A stretch of 10,698 nt of DNA from Parcubacteria group bacterium CG_4_9_14_0_2_um_filter_35_11 (GTDB lineage: Bacteria; Patescibacteriota; Minisyncoccia; Minisyncoccales; GCA-002788555), in contig PFRL01000010.1 in assembly GCA_002788555.1 (NCBI GenBank), forward strand, positions 1 through 10,698. Reading direction: 5' to 3'. Made by a program: the position numbers and the translations under genes. Within the stretch, counting starts at the first letter, position 1. The number at the start of each line of letters is the position of its first letter. Positions 4,671-10,698 of the stretch are shown one piece after another. The notes below the pieces were generated by a model, which had not been told where the DNA came from, searched no databases, and saw nothing but the letters and a program-made list of their open reading frames with translations.

Positions 4671-6407
4671 TCCCGAGATTATCGGGATTAGAATCAGGCT
4701 CCTGAGAGATGGGTATTTCACTGTTGGCTCTGCCCCGACCGGAGTCGGGACTTCATCGCCTCCCCACTATTCTACGCACCCAAGAAAATAATTCAATGAG
4801 AACCTGCAGTAAAGCTCCCGGGGTCTTTCCGTCCCGCCGCAGGAAGAGAGCATCTTCACTCCCATTGCATTTTCACCGGGTTCCTCATTGAGACAGTTCT
4901 CTGGTCGTTACGCCTTTCATGCAGGTCGCTTCTTATGCGACAAGGGATTACGCTACCTTAGGACGGTCAGAGTTACCGCCGACGTTCACTAGGGCTTCGG
5001 GCAGTCAGCTTTTCCAGATTGCTCTAAAAAAACTGCCACCTTTAACCTTCTAGTACTGGTCAGGCGTCAGCCCCTATATATCCTCTTACGAGTTGTGCAG
5101 GGACTTGTGTTTTTGTTAAACAGTCGCCAGAGAGACTTTCGCTGCGGCCCGTAAAATCCTTGCGGATCACGGGCAGGTCTTATCGCGAACTTACGACCAC
5201 TTTTTTGCCGAGTTCCTTAATGAGGAGTCACCCGTTCGCCTTGGTATTTTTTACACCAACCTACCTGTGTCGGTTTGCGGTACGGATCCTTTACTAATTA
5301 ACCCTACGAGATTTTTCTTGGGAACGAGCTCACCTAAATTTCCCGATATTACATCGGGATTTTCTTAACCTTTAGAGTTGTCTTACGGATTTGCCTATAA
5401 GACCTCTTCAGATTAAGAACGGAAATCCAATAATCCGCTTAGGTTACTTCGCTCCGTCATCCCTTCGGAATTAATAAAGGAGAATCGGAATATTAACCGA
5501 TTGTCCATCCCCCTCACCTTTTCAGGTGAAGGGTTAGAGCCGTCTAACCCTTGGCTGATATACATTGCCAAGGAAACCTTAGGTTTCCGGCGTCCCGATA
5601 TCTCATCGGGATTGCGGTTACTCATGCCAACATCTTCTCTTCCCTTCGCTCCAGCCCGACTTACATCGGACCTTCACTGCAAAGGAAATGCTCCTCTACC
5701 ACCCGTGAGATAAAAATTTATCTCAGGGGGTCCGTACCTTCGGTGTCTTGTTTGAGCCCCGGTAAATCTTCAGCGCTCTTTTGCAATCGAGTAGTGAGTT
5801 GTTACACACTCCTTAGAGGATGGCTACCTCTGGGCCGACCTCCTACCTGTCTGAGCAAAAGAACTTCTTTTTCCACTTAACAACACCGATGCTCTTGCGA
5901 GATCGATGCTCCGACTTCACGTCGGAGGAACTTAGGGACCTTAGATGACGGTCTGGGCTTTTCCCCTTTTGACTACGGAGCTTAGCCCCCATAGTCTAAC
6001 TATCCAACTTTTAGTTTCTGGCATTCGGAGTTTGGTTGGAAAAACCAGGTAAAACCCGCGTAATTCCATCCAGTGCTCTACCTCCAGAAAAAAATGCTAG
6101 ACGCTAGCCCTAAAGCTATTTCGAGGAGAACCAGCTATTACCAAGCTCGTTTAGCTTTTCACTTCTTACCACAGTTCATCCCACCGTTTTGCAGCGCGGA
6201 CGGGTTCGGGCCTCCCCCCGATTCTCATCGGGGTTCACCCTAACCATGGTAAGCTCGCCTGGCTTCGGGTCTTATACCAAGAACTTAACGCCTTTTTAGA
6301 CTCGGTTTCCCTGTGCCTCCGCTCCGTAGAGCTTAGGCTCGCTCTTGATGTAAACTCGTTGGCTCGTTCTGCAAAAAGCACCTGGTCACCCCGATTTTAC
6401 ATCGGGG
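4671..6407. repeat. Recurrent CCCGAT-loop-ATCGGG hairpins inside the 23S gene
   Basis: Nearly the same small palindrome occurs at five places in the 23S gene: 4671-4687 (TCCCGA/TCGGGA), 5341-5359 and 5593-5611 (both TCCCGAT/ATCGGGA with 5-base loops), 6216-6233 and 6389-6407 (both CCCCGAT/ATCGGGG with 4-5 base loops). Related stems are at 4734-4749 (CCCGAC/GTCGGG) and 5909-5927 (CTCCGAC/GTCGGAG). They seem to cap variable rRNA helices. Confidence 0.65.
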
Positions 6408-6463
6408 CTCCCAGTCTTTGTAAGCCTATGATTTCAGGTTCTATTTCACCGCCCTCACCGGGC

Positions 6464-6504
<41 letters not shown>

Positions 6505-6794
6505 GACCAGAGAATATTTAGTCTTGGCAGATAGTTCTGCCTGCTTCCTCCAAGGTTTTCTTTTCTCGGAGTACTCAAGAATAGAGATCAAGGTAGATAA
6601 TGGTTTTCGTCTACAGGACTTTCTCCTTCTGTGGTAGTCCTTTCCAGGAACTTTCGACTAACCAAATTATCTTTTGTAAAACCTTGCCCACTTAATTAGT
6701 GGAATATCTCTATCTTACAACCCCCTGTTAGATAATTTTCATATCTAATAGGGTTTGGACTCTTCCCTTTTCGCTCGCCGCTACTGGGGGAATG

Positions 6795-6823
6795 GCTTCG
6801 CAAAATTCGAAAATTTGCGAAGC
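6795..6823. repeat. Palindrome near the 5' end of the 23S gene
   Basis: GCTTCGCAAA (6795-6804) pairs with TTTGCGAAGC (6814-6823). A second hairpin with related TTCGC/GCGAA arms lies at 6896-6916 (AATTTCGC/GCGAAATT, 5-base loop). Both share the TTCGC...GCGAA theme with the spacer palindrome at 3956-3984. Confidence 0.55.
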
Positions 6824-7084
6824 TTATTTTCTTTTCCTCCGCTTACTGAGATGTTTCACTTCAGCGGGTTTGCCATCTCACCTTTCGATGAGACTAATTT
6901 CGCTTATCGCGAAATTGGGTTTCCCCATTCGGAAATCCCCGGATCAAAGGTTGCTAGCCACCTCCCCGAGGCTTATCGCAGGTACGCCACGTCCTTCCTC
7001 GCTTTCTGGTCCCAAGGCATCCATCATAGGCTGGAATTTTTCGTCTCGCACCAGAGAAATCTTGGAAGATTAATCTCTGATGCT

Positions 7085-7096
7085 TTTTTAAAGAAC
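7085..7096 (-). promoter_or_regulatory. boxA-like antitermination site in the 23S leader
   Basis: The minus strand reads GTTCTTTAAAAA, close to the rrn boxA core (CTCTTTAA). It lies about 40 bases before the mature 23S 5' end and downstream of a terminator-like hairpin (7125-7147). NusB-type antitermination is inferred from the resemblance only. Confidence 0.4.
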
Positions 7097-7124
7097 TATC
7101 CTTCGCATCCTTCAACTATTATAA

Positions 7125-7147
7125 AACGCCGCTTAGGAAGCGGCGTT
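7125..7147 (-). terminator. Terminator-like hairpin in the 23S leader
   Basis: AACGCCGCTT and AAGCGGCGTT form a perfect 10-bp stem with a 3-base loop, followed on the minus strand by TTTTAT. It lies between the rRNA promoter (7239-7267) and the 23S gene. It could end read-through from murC, act as an attenuator that rRNA antitermination must pass, or be a processing hairpin. Confidence 0.6.
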
Positions 7148-7238
7148 AAAAACCGTAGCTACAAGCCATTAACCGCTTCCTTTAAAGGATAATATCTTTG
7201 TCATCTTTTTAGTCATTGTTCTCATTATTAGTATTTTA

Positions 7239-7267
7239 ATTTTAACTCTTGTAATTTTATTTGTCAA
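7239..7267 (-). promoter_or_regulatory. 23S-5S rRNA promoter
   Basis: On the minus strand a perfect TTGACA (7262-7267) is 17 bases from TAAAAT (7239-7244), the best promoter in the window. The -35 covers the murC stop codon (7264-7266). The predicted start near 7232 leaves a leader of about 185 bases before the mature 23S. Confidence 0.8.
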
Positions 7268-8616
7268 GGGTCGGAAATCTTTCGAAGTTTTAGGACTAAA
7301 TTATAAATATCTCCTGCTCCCATTATAATTATAATATCGTTCTTTTTTATAATTCTCTTTAACTCCTTTAAAATATCATTTTGGTCTTTTAAAAAGCTAA
7401 CTATTTTTTTATAGCCCAATTTTTGCCATCTTCTCTGAATGGACAAGGCAAGGTCCTCTGAAGATATTTTTCTTTGATCCTCTTCTTCCCTCCCAGCTAC
7501 ACCATAAATTTCGTTTAAAAAAAGGAGGTCTACATTATCAAAAGCCTTAACAAATTCTTTAAAGAGAATTTTTGTTCTCTTAATTTGATGGGGTTGGTAA
7601 ACAAGGATTATTCTTTTTTGGGGAAATTTTCCCTTGGCCGCTTTGATTGTAACTTTTATTTGAGTTGGGTGATGACCATAGTCACTTACAAGCGTATAGG
7701 GTTTAGCGTTTAGGGACTCGTGAAAAATTTCAAAGCGGCGCCAAGCACCTTTATATTCTGAATAACTTTTAAAAGTTATTTGGTCAGGAATTTTTAGGAC
7801 TCTGGTTACATTGAGAACACCGAGGGCGTTAGAAACATTAAAACTCCCGGGAATTTTTAAAATATTTTTGACCTTTGAGGATTCTTTTTGAGATAAAGAA
7901 TAGGGAATAATTTTGAATTTAATTTTCTTTTGCTTTTTAATTCTCTCTATCATCTTTTTAATATTTTTATCATCTTTATCTGCTACAAGAGTCCCGCCTG
8001 CCGGTAAATGATTTATAAAGGTTCTAAAAGTTCTAAAAATATGTCTTAAATCTCGATAATAATCGAGGTGCTCTCTTTCAATTGAGGTTAAAACAATTAT
8101 TCGAGGCCAATAATTCAAAAAAGCTGCTTTGTATTCGTCGGCTTCGATGACAAGGTATTCACTCTTTCCTATTTTGCAATTGGAATCTTTAAATTCCTTA
8201 AGTTTTGTCCCGATAATTACCGTGGGGTCAAAACCTGCTTTTATTAAGACCAGGGATAAAAGTGCAACAGTTGTACTTTTACCATGCATTCCGCAAACAG
8301 CAATCGTAAAATGTTTTTTTGTTAAATTACCCAAAGCTTCCGGATATGATTTAATTCTGATTTTATATTTTTTAGTCTCTTTAATCTCGGGATTATCTTT
8401 TTTTATTGCCAAAGAATAAATCACTAAATCTATATCTTTCGCAAGGTTTTTTCCTTGATGCTTTCCAATAAAAATTTTTGCCCCTTTTTTTGAGAGGGCT
8501 TTCGTAATTTCTGACTCGCAAAGGTCAGAACCAGAAACAAGAGCTCCTCTTTTAAGATAGTATTGGGCCAGGGCGCTAATTCCAATCCCTCCAATACCAA
8601 TAAAATGAACTTTCAT
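7264..8616 (-). CDS. murC: UDP-N-acetylmuramate--L-alanine ligase MurC
   Basis: MurC joins L-alanine to UDP-MurNAc using ATP, the first step of peptide-stem synthesis for peptidoglycan, in the cytoplasm. The 450-residue protein has the N-terminal nucleotide-sugar-binding fold (MKVHFIGIGGIGISALA), the ATP loop GMHGKSTT (109-116), the central EADEY (158-162) and IEREHLDYY region, the MurC-type GAWRRFE (about 289-295), DYGHHPTQI (about 311-319) and QPHQIKRT in the C-terminal domain. EREHLD has E where many homologs have D. Length is slightly below the E. coli enzyme (491) but no domain is missing. It starts at an ATG with no Shine-Dalgarno, ends in TGA inside the rRNA promoter, and follows thpR on the same strand, separated by 93 bases that hold a dispersed palindrome. 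It shows that this organism makes at least part of a cell wall itself. Confidence 0.96.
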   Translation of the reverse strand: MKVHFIGIGGIGISALAQYYLKRGALVSGSDLCESEITKALSKKGAKIFIGKHQGKNLAKDIDLVIYSLAIKKDNPEIKETKKYKIRIKSYPEALGNLTKKHFTIAVCGMHGKSTTVALLSLVLIKAGFDPTVIIGTKLKEFKDSNCKIGKSEYLVIEADEYKAAFLNYWPRIIVLTSIEREHLDYYRDLRHIFRTFRTFINHLPAGGTLVADKDDKNIKKMIERIKKQKKIKFKIIPYSLSQKESSKVKNILKIPGSFNVSNALGVLNVTRVLKIPDQITFKSYSEYKGAWRRFEIFHESLNAKPYTLVSDYGHHPTQIKVTIKAAKGKFPQKRIILVYQPHQIKRTKILFKEFVKAFDNVDLLFLNEIYGVAGREEEDQRKISSEDLALSIQRRWQKLGYKKIVSFLKDQNDILKELKRIIKKNDIIIIMGAGDIYNLVLKLRKISDP

Positions 8617-8629
8617 AAACTACAAATTA

Positions 8630-8671
8630 TCCATCCTCCGTAGCAACGAGTTTCTACTGCGGAGGACGGGC
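8630..8671. repeat. Dispersed palindromic repeat, short-loop copy
   Basis: The 42-bp sequence has left arm TCCATCCTCCGTAGCA (8630-8645) and right arm CTACTGCGGAGGACGGGC (8654-8671) around a short loop. The arms match those at 944-1062 almost base for base, where the loop is replaced by a whole tRNA-Gly. This copy sits in the thpR-murC gap and would be part of the murC leader if the two genes are co-transcribed. Confidence 0.8.
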
Positions 8672-8709
8672 GAATCTTTTACGAATATACGAATATGATT
8701 AATATTGAT

Positions 8710-9252
8710 TTATGATTTTAGGAGAAACCTTTCTAAAATTTGATATTCTGCTCCTCTCGGAGTCAAGTGACTTTCCACTATGGCAATTTCTTTTACTAAA
8801 AAATTTAAATCAATTTGTTGGTCAATTTTTTTACCAAAAAGCTCTCCACCCCTGGCTCGTGCCAAAGTCAGGTGCACTTTCAGAGGATGGCGTTCGTCAA
8901 CAAAAATCTGAGACTCTTTTAACTTTTTCCTAATCTCTTGCCAAATCTTTTCCAACATCTCTTCTTTTTCTCCAATTGCCCAGAGCATTCGCGGATATTT
9001 TTCATTCGGACCAAGGATAATCTTGATTAATCTTAAGAGAAAAGGGGGATTTTTTTGAGCAATATTTTTTAGTATCTCTTTTATTGTTATAATTTTATCT
9101 TCTTCTGTCCAGCCAATGAAAGCCAAAGTGAAATGAAGATTTTCTGGCTTTATCCATCTTAAATTAAATTGGCCAAGGACTTCTTGAAACCCAGCTAGTT
9201 TTATTCTCAATTCTTCAGGAAGTAAAATCGCAATAAAAATCCGGCGCTTCAT
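8710..9252 (-). CDS. thpR: RNA 2',3'-cyclic phosphodiesterase (2'-5' RNA ligase family)
   Basis: A 180-residue member of the 2H phosphoesterase superfamily. The two catalytic HxTx motifs are HFTL (H40, T42) and HLTL (H127, T129). The start MKRRIFIAILLPEELRIKL and the segments RWIKPENLHFTLAFIG and VESHLTPRGAEYQIL are typical of ThpR/LigT. Known family members open 2',3'-cyclic phosphates on RNA ends and can join tRNA halves through 2'-5' bonds in vitro; the physiological substrate is generally unclear. A TATAAT at 9263-9268 (minus) with TTGAAG 18 bases upstream (9287-9292) would place the transcript start only a few bases before the ATG, so the leader is very short or absent. It diverges from amrS with overlapping promoters, and murC lies 93 bases downstream. 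Confidence 0.93.
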   Translation of the reverse strand: MKRRIFIAILLPEELRIKLAGFQEVLGQFNLRWIKPENLHFTLAFIGWTEEDKIITIKEILKNIAQKNPPFLLRLIKIILGPNEKYPRMLWAIGEKEEMLEKIWQEIRKKLKESQIFVDERHPLKVHLTLARARGGELFGKKIDQQIDLNFLVKEIAIVESHLTPRGAEYQILERFLLKS

Positions 9253-9262
9253 AGTATTTATA

Positions 9263-9292
9263 ATTATATCATATTAATTGTCTTGCCTTCAA
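9263..9292 (-). promoter_or_regulatory. thpR promoter, overlapping the amrS promoter
   Basis: On the minus strand TTGAAG (9287-9292) and TATAAT (9263-9268) are 18 bases apart. The predicted start is about 4 bases before the thpR ATG. It interleaves with the plus-strand promoter at 9278-9306, so both genes are unlikely to fire at once. Confidence 0.5.
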
Positions 9293-9306
9293 AGAAGTGT
9301 TAAAAT
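9278..9306 (+). promoter_or_regulatory. amrS promoter
   Basis: TTGTCT (9278-9283) and TAAAAT (9301-9306) are 17 bases apart, with a predicted start near 9313. This decides the amrS start: the in-frame TTG at 9278 would lie inside the promoter, leaving the ATG at 9320 with a leader of only about 7 bases. Confidence 0.6.
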
Positions 9307-9319
9307 AATTCAAGAAATT

Positions 9320-10330
9320 ATGAAGGAGGCTTTACTTTATAAAAACCTAAGCGAGAAAAGGGCTCAATGCCGAGTTTGCCCTCACTATTGTCTTTTGCTA
9401 CCAAACCAGCGAGGGAAATGCGGTGTTAGAGAAAATAAAGATGGTAAAATCTATAGTCTTGTCTACGGAAAGGCAGCTTCGATTAATATTGACCCAATAG
9501 AAAAAAAACCTTTCTTCCACTTTTTACCAGGAACTGAGTCATTATCTTTTGGAACGGTAGGATGTAATCTGGCCTGCCTTAACTGTCAAAATTGGCAAAT
9601 CTCACAATCTCCCAAAATTAGAAAGAAAATCGAAGGTCGGGAAATACTACCAGAGCAAATCGTAGAAATGGCTATTCGCTATCGCTGTCCGAGCATCTCT
9701 TATACCTACACTGAGCCAACTGTCTTTTCTGAATTTGCCCTTGATACGATGAAAATAGCCAAGAAAAAACGGCTAAAGAACTGCTGGGTTTCCAATGGCT
9801 TTATTTCCAAAGAAACATTGGAGCTAGTTACTCCATATATCGATGCCATTAATGTTGATATTAAAGGAGCAAGCGAAGAATTTTATAAAGAATACTGCAA
9901 GGCCCGTCTTGCTCCCATTATTGACGTCCTTTTGTTTTTGAAAAAGAAAAAAGTCTGGATAGAAATAACCACTTTAGCTATTCCCGGTGCCATCACCGAA
10001 AAGGACTTCACTAAAATCGCCAAGTTTATAAAAAAGGAGCTGGGTCCTGAAACTCCTTGGCACATTTCCCGTTTTTTCCCGGAAATTTCCTGGAAATTGC
10101 GCCATCTTTATTCCACTCCGGTTGAATTAGTCCAAAAGGGGTGCGATATCGGAATGGCTGCCGGCTTAAAATATGTTTACGGAGGTAATGTACCTGGTCT
10201 TGCTTCTGAAGACACTTATTGCCCGAGGTGCCACAAAAAGATGATAGATAGAACCGGCTATTCAATTGAAAGACTGGACAAAAAAGGGGAATGCTCCAAT
10301 TGTGGCGAAAATTTAAATATCATAGAATAG
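9320..10330 (+). CDS. amrS: AmmeMemoRadiSam system radical SAM enzyme
   Basis: A 336-residue radical SAM enzyme of the family named after its co-occurrence with AMMECR1 and MEMO proteins; its reaction and substrate are not known. It begins MKEALLYKNLSEKRAQCRVC. The N-terminal cysteines C17, C20, C24 and C34 look like a metal-binding module. The radical SAM cluster motif is CNLACLNC (C82, C86, C89), preceded by LSFGTVG. SYTYTEPTVF, WVSNGFI and DAINVDIKG follow, as in the family, then WHISRFFP and YVYGGNVPG. The C-terminus has two CxxC pairs (C301/C304 and C325/C328), probably a zinc ribbon. I chose the ATG at 9320 over an upstream TTG because it matches family starts and the promoter at 9278-9306. 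The next gene, a LigB/MEMO relative, follows by 107 bases and supports the assignment. Confidence 0.93.
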   Translation: MKEALLYKNLSEKRAQCRVCPHYCLLLPNQRGKCGVRENKDGKIYSLVYGKAASINIDPIEKKPFFHFLPGTESLSFGTVGCNLACLNCQNWQISQSPKIRKKIEGREILPEQIVEMAIRYRCPSISYTYTEPTVFSEFALDTMKIAKKKRLKNCWVSNGFISKETLELVTPYIDAINVDIKGASEEFYKEYCKARLAPIIDVLLFLKKKKVWIEITTLAIPGAITEKDFTKIAKFIKKELGPETPWHISRFFPEISWKLRHLYSTPVELVQKGCDIGMAAGLKYVYGGNVPGLASEDTYCPRCHKKMIDRTGYSIERLDKKGECSNCGENLNIIE

Positions 10331-10361
10331 AAATTTATTGAAACTTACTTGCCCTGCTCAT

Positions 10362-10424
10362 GAAATTTATAGAGATTCATTGTTTCTATAAGTTTCTATG
10401 AATTTCGCACCGGAGGTGCTAATT
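10362..10424. repeat. Two hairpins in the amrS-LigB gap
   Basis: GAAATTTATAGA (10362-10373) pairs with TCTATAAGTTTC (10385-10396), one wobble. Next, GCACC-GGA-GGTGC (10407-10419) forms a small hairpin flanked by AATT on both sides (10401-10404 and 10421-10424). The gap also repeats TTTCTATG twice (10393-10400 and 10433-10440). The GGAGG in the second hairpin is about 21 bases before the LigB start, too far for a normal ribosome site. Possible roles are an attenuator, a processing site or an inserted palindrome; no T-run follows. Confidence 0.5.
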
Positions 10425-10437
10425 TTTATCAATTTCT

Positions 10438-10698
10438 ATGTTCTCTTTTGCCGCCATCACTCCTCATCCCCCTATTATCATTCCCACCATCGGCGGGAAA
10501 GATGATTTAAAAAAAGTTAAAAAAACTATCGAGGCAATGGAAAAATTGAGAGAGAAACTGGAAAGAGCGAGGCCAGAAACTTTAATTTTGATTTCGCCTC
10601 ATGGGCCAGTAGGGTTTAAAGAAATGGGACTTGTAAAAAGCGAAGTGCTCACTGGAGACCTTTCAATGTTTGGTGACTTCGCAAGTAAATTTTCTTTT
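10438..10698 (+). CDS. LigB/MEMO-like protein (AmmeMemoRadiSam system protein B), N-terminal fragment
   Basis: From the ATG at 10438 the frame is open for 87 codons to the right edge. It starts MFSFAAITPHPPIIIPTIGG, then KKVKKTIEAMEKL and ETLILISPHGPVGF, ending in a stretch around LTGDLSMFGDF. This is the start of a class III extradiol dioxygenase (LigB) fold, whose early TPHPP and SPHG histidines would be metal ligands or active-site residues in true dioxygenases. Proteins of this type pair with AmrS and an AMMECR1 domain in the AmmeMemoRadiSam system; the AMMECR1 part may lie further right, fused or separate. Same strand as amrS and 107 bases after it, so probably one operon. The function of the system is unknown; aromatic ring cleavage should not be assumed. 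Confidence 0.82.
   Translation, partial: MFSFAAITPHPPIIIPTIGGKDDLKKVKKTIEAMEKLREKLERARPETLILISPHGPVGFKEMGLVKSEVLTGDLSMFGDFASKFSF

Noticed and set aside
8129..8419. Plus-strand frame opposite murC (and 8712-8933 opposite thpR, 9883-10265 opposite amrS)
   Set aside because: Shadows of well-supported genes; no start signals and no family resemblance.

Overview
The window looks like a piece of a small, AT-rich bacterial genome of the Candidate Phyla Radiation (Patescibacteria), most likely Parcubacteria-like. This is inferred from several things together: short intergenic gaps, few Shine-Dalgarno sequences, tRNAs without an encoded CCA, a stand-alone Gmad2-domain protein, a lone CheY-like receiver, an AmrS/MEMO-type pair, many small palindromic repeats, and a 23S-5S rRNA unit not preceded by 16S. 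TGA ends mnmA and murC, so the standard bacterial code fits and UGA-to-glycine recoding is not indicated.

Layout. 1-200 (-): start of a probable comEC. 234-262: strong promoter into a compact plus-strand block, consisting of a broken tRNA-like gene (313-519) with an intact tRNA-Pro(UGG) inside it, a single-domain response regulator (531-905), and a tRNA-Gly(UCC) split into three pieces (910-1327). The first gap of that tRNA-Gly holds a palindromic repeat carrying a complete tRNA-Gly(UCC). The second gap is a 229-nt self-complementary insertion exactly inside the T-loop. mnmA (-) converges on this block and its stop codon overlaps the last base of the split tRNA. Next come hup (-) with a terminator, tRNA-Pro(CGG) (+), and a one-TM Gmad2 protein (+).

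3819-7267 (-) is a 5S-23S rRNA unit with its own TTGACA-17-TAAAAT promoter, which overlaps the end of murC. The 23S gene carries several near-identical CCCGAT...ATCGGG hairpins. Upstream on the minus strand are murC and thpR. thpR is divergent from amrS (+), which is followed by the start of a LigB/MEMO-like gene that runs off the right edge.

Working together: MnmA and the tRNAs serve decoding; MurC serves peptidoglycan synthesis; ComEC would serve DNA uptake; AmrS and the LigB-like protein form an AmmeMemoRadiSam pair of unknown substrate. The most unusual content is the nested and interrupted tRNAs at 313-1327 and the palindromic repeats that invade both tRNA and rRNA genes.
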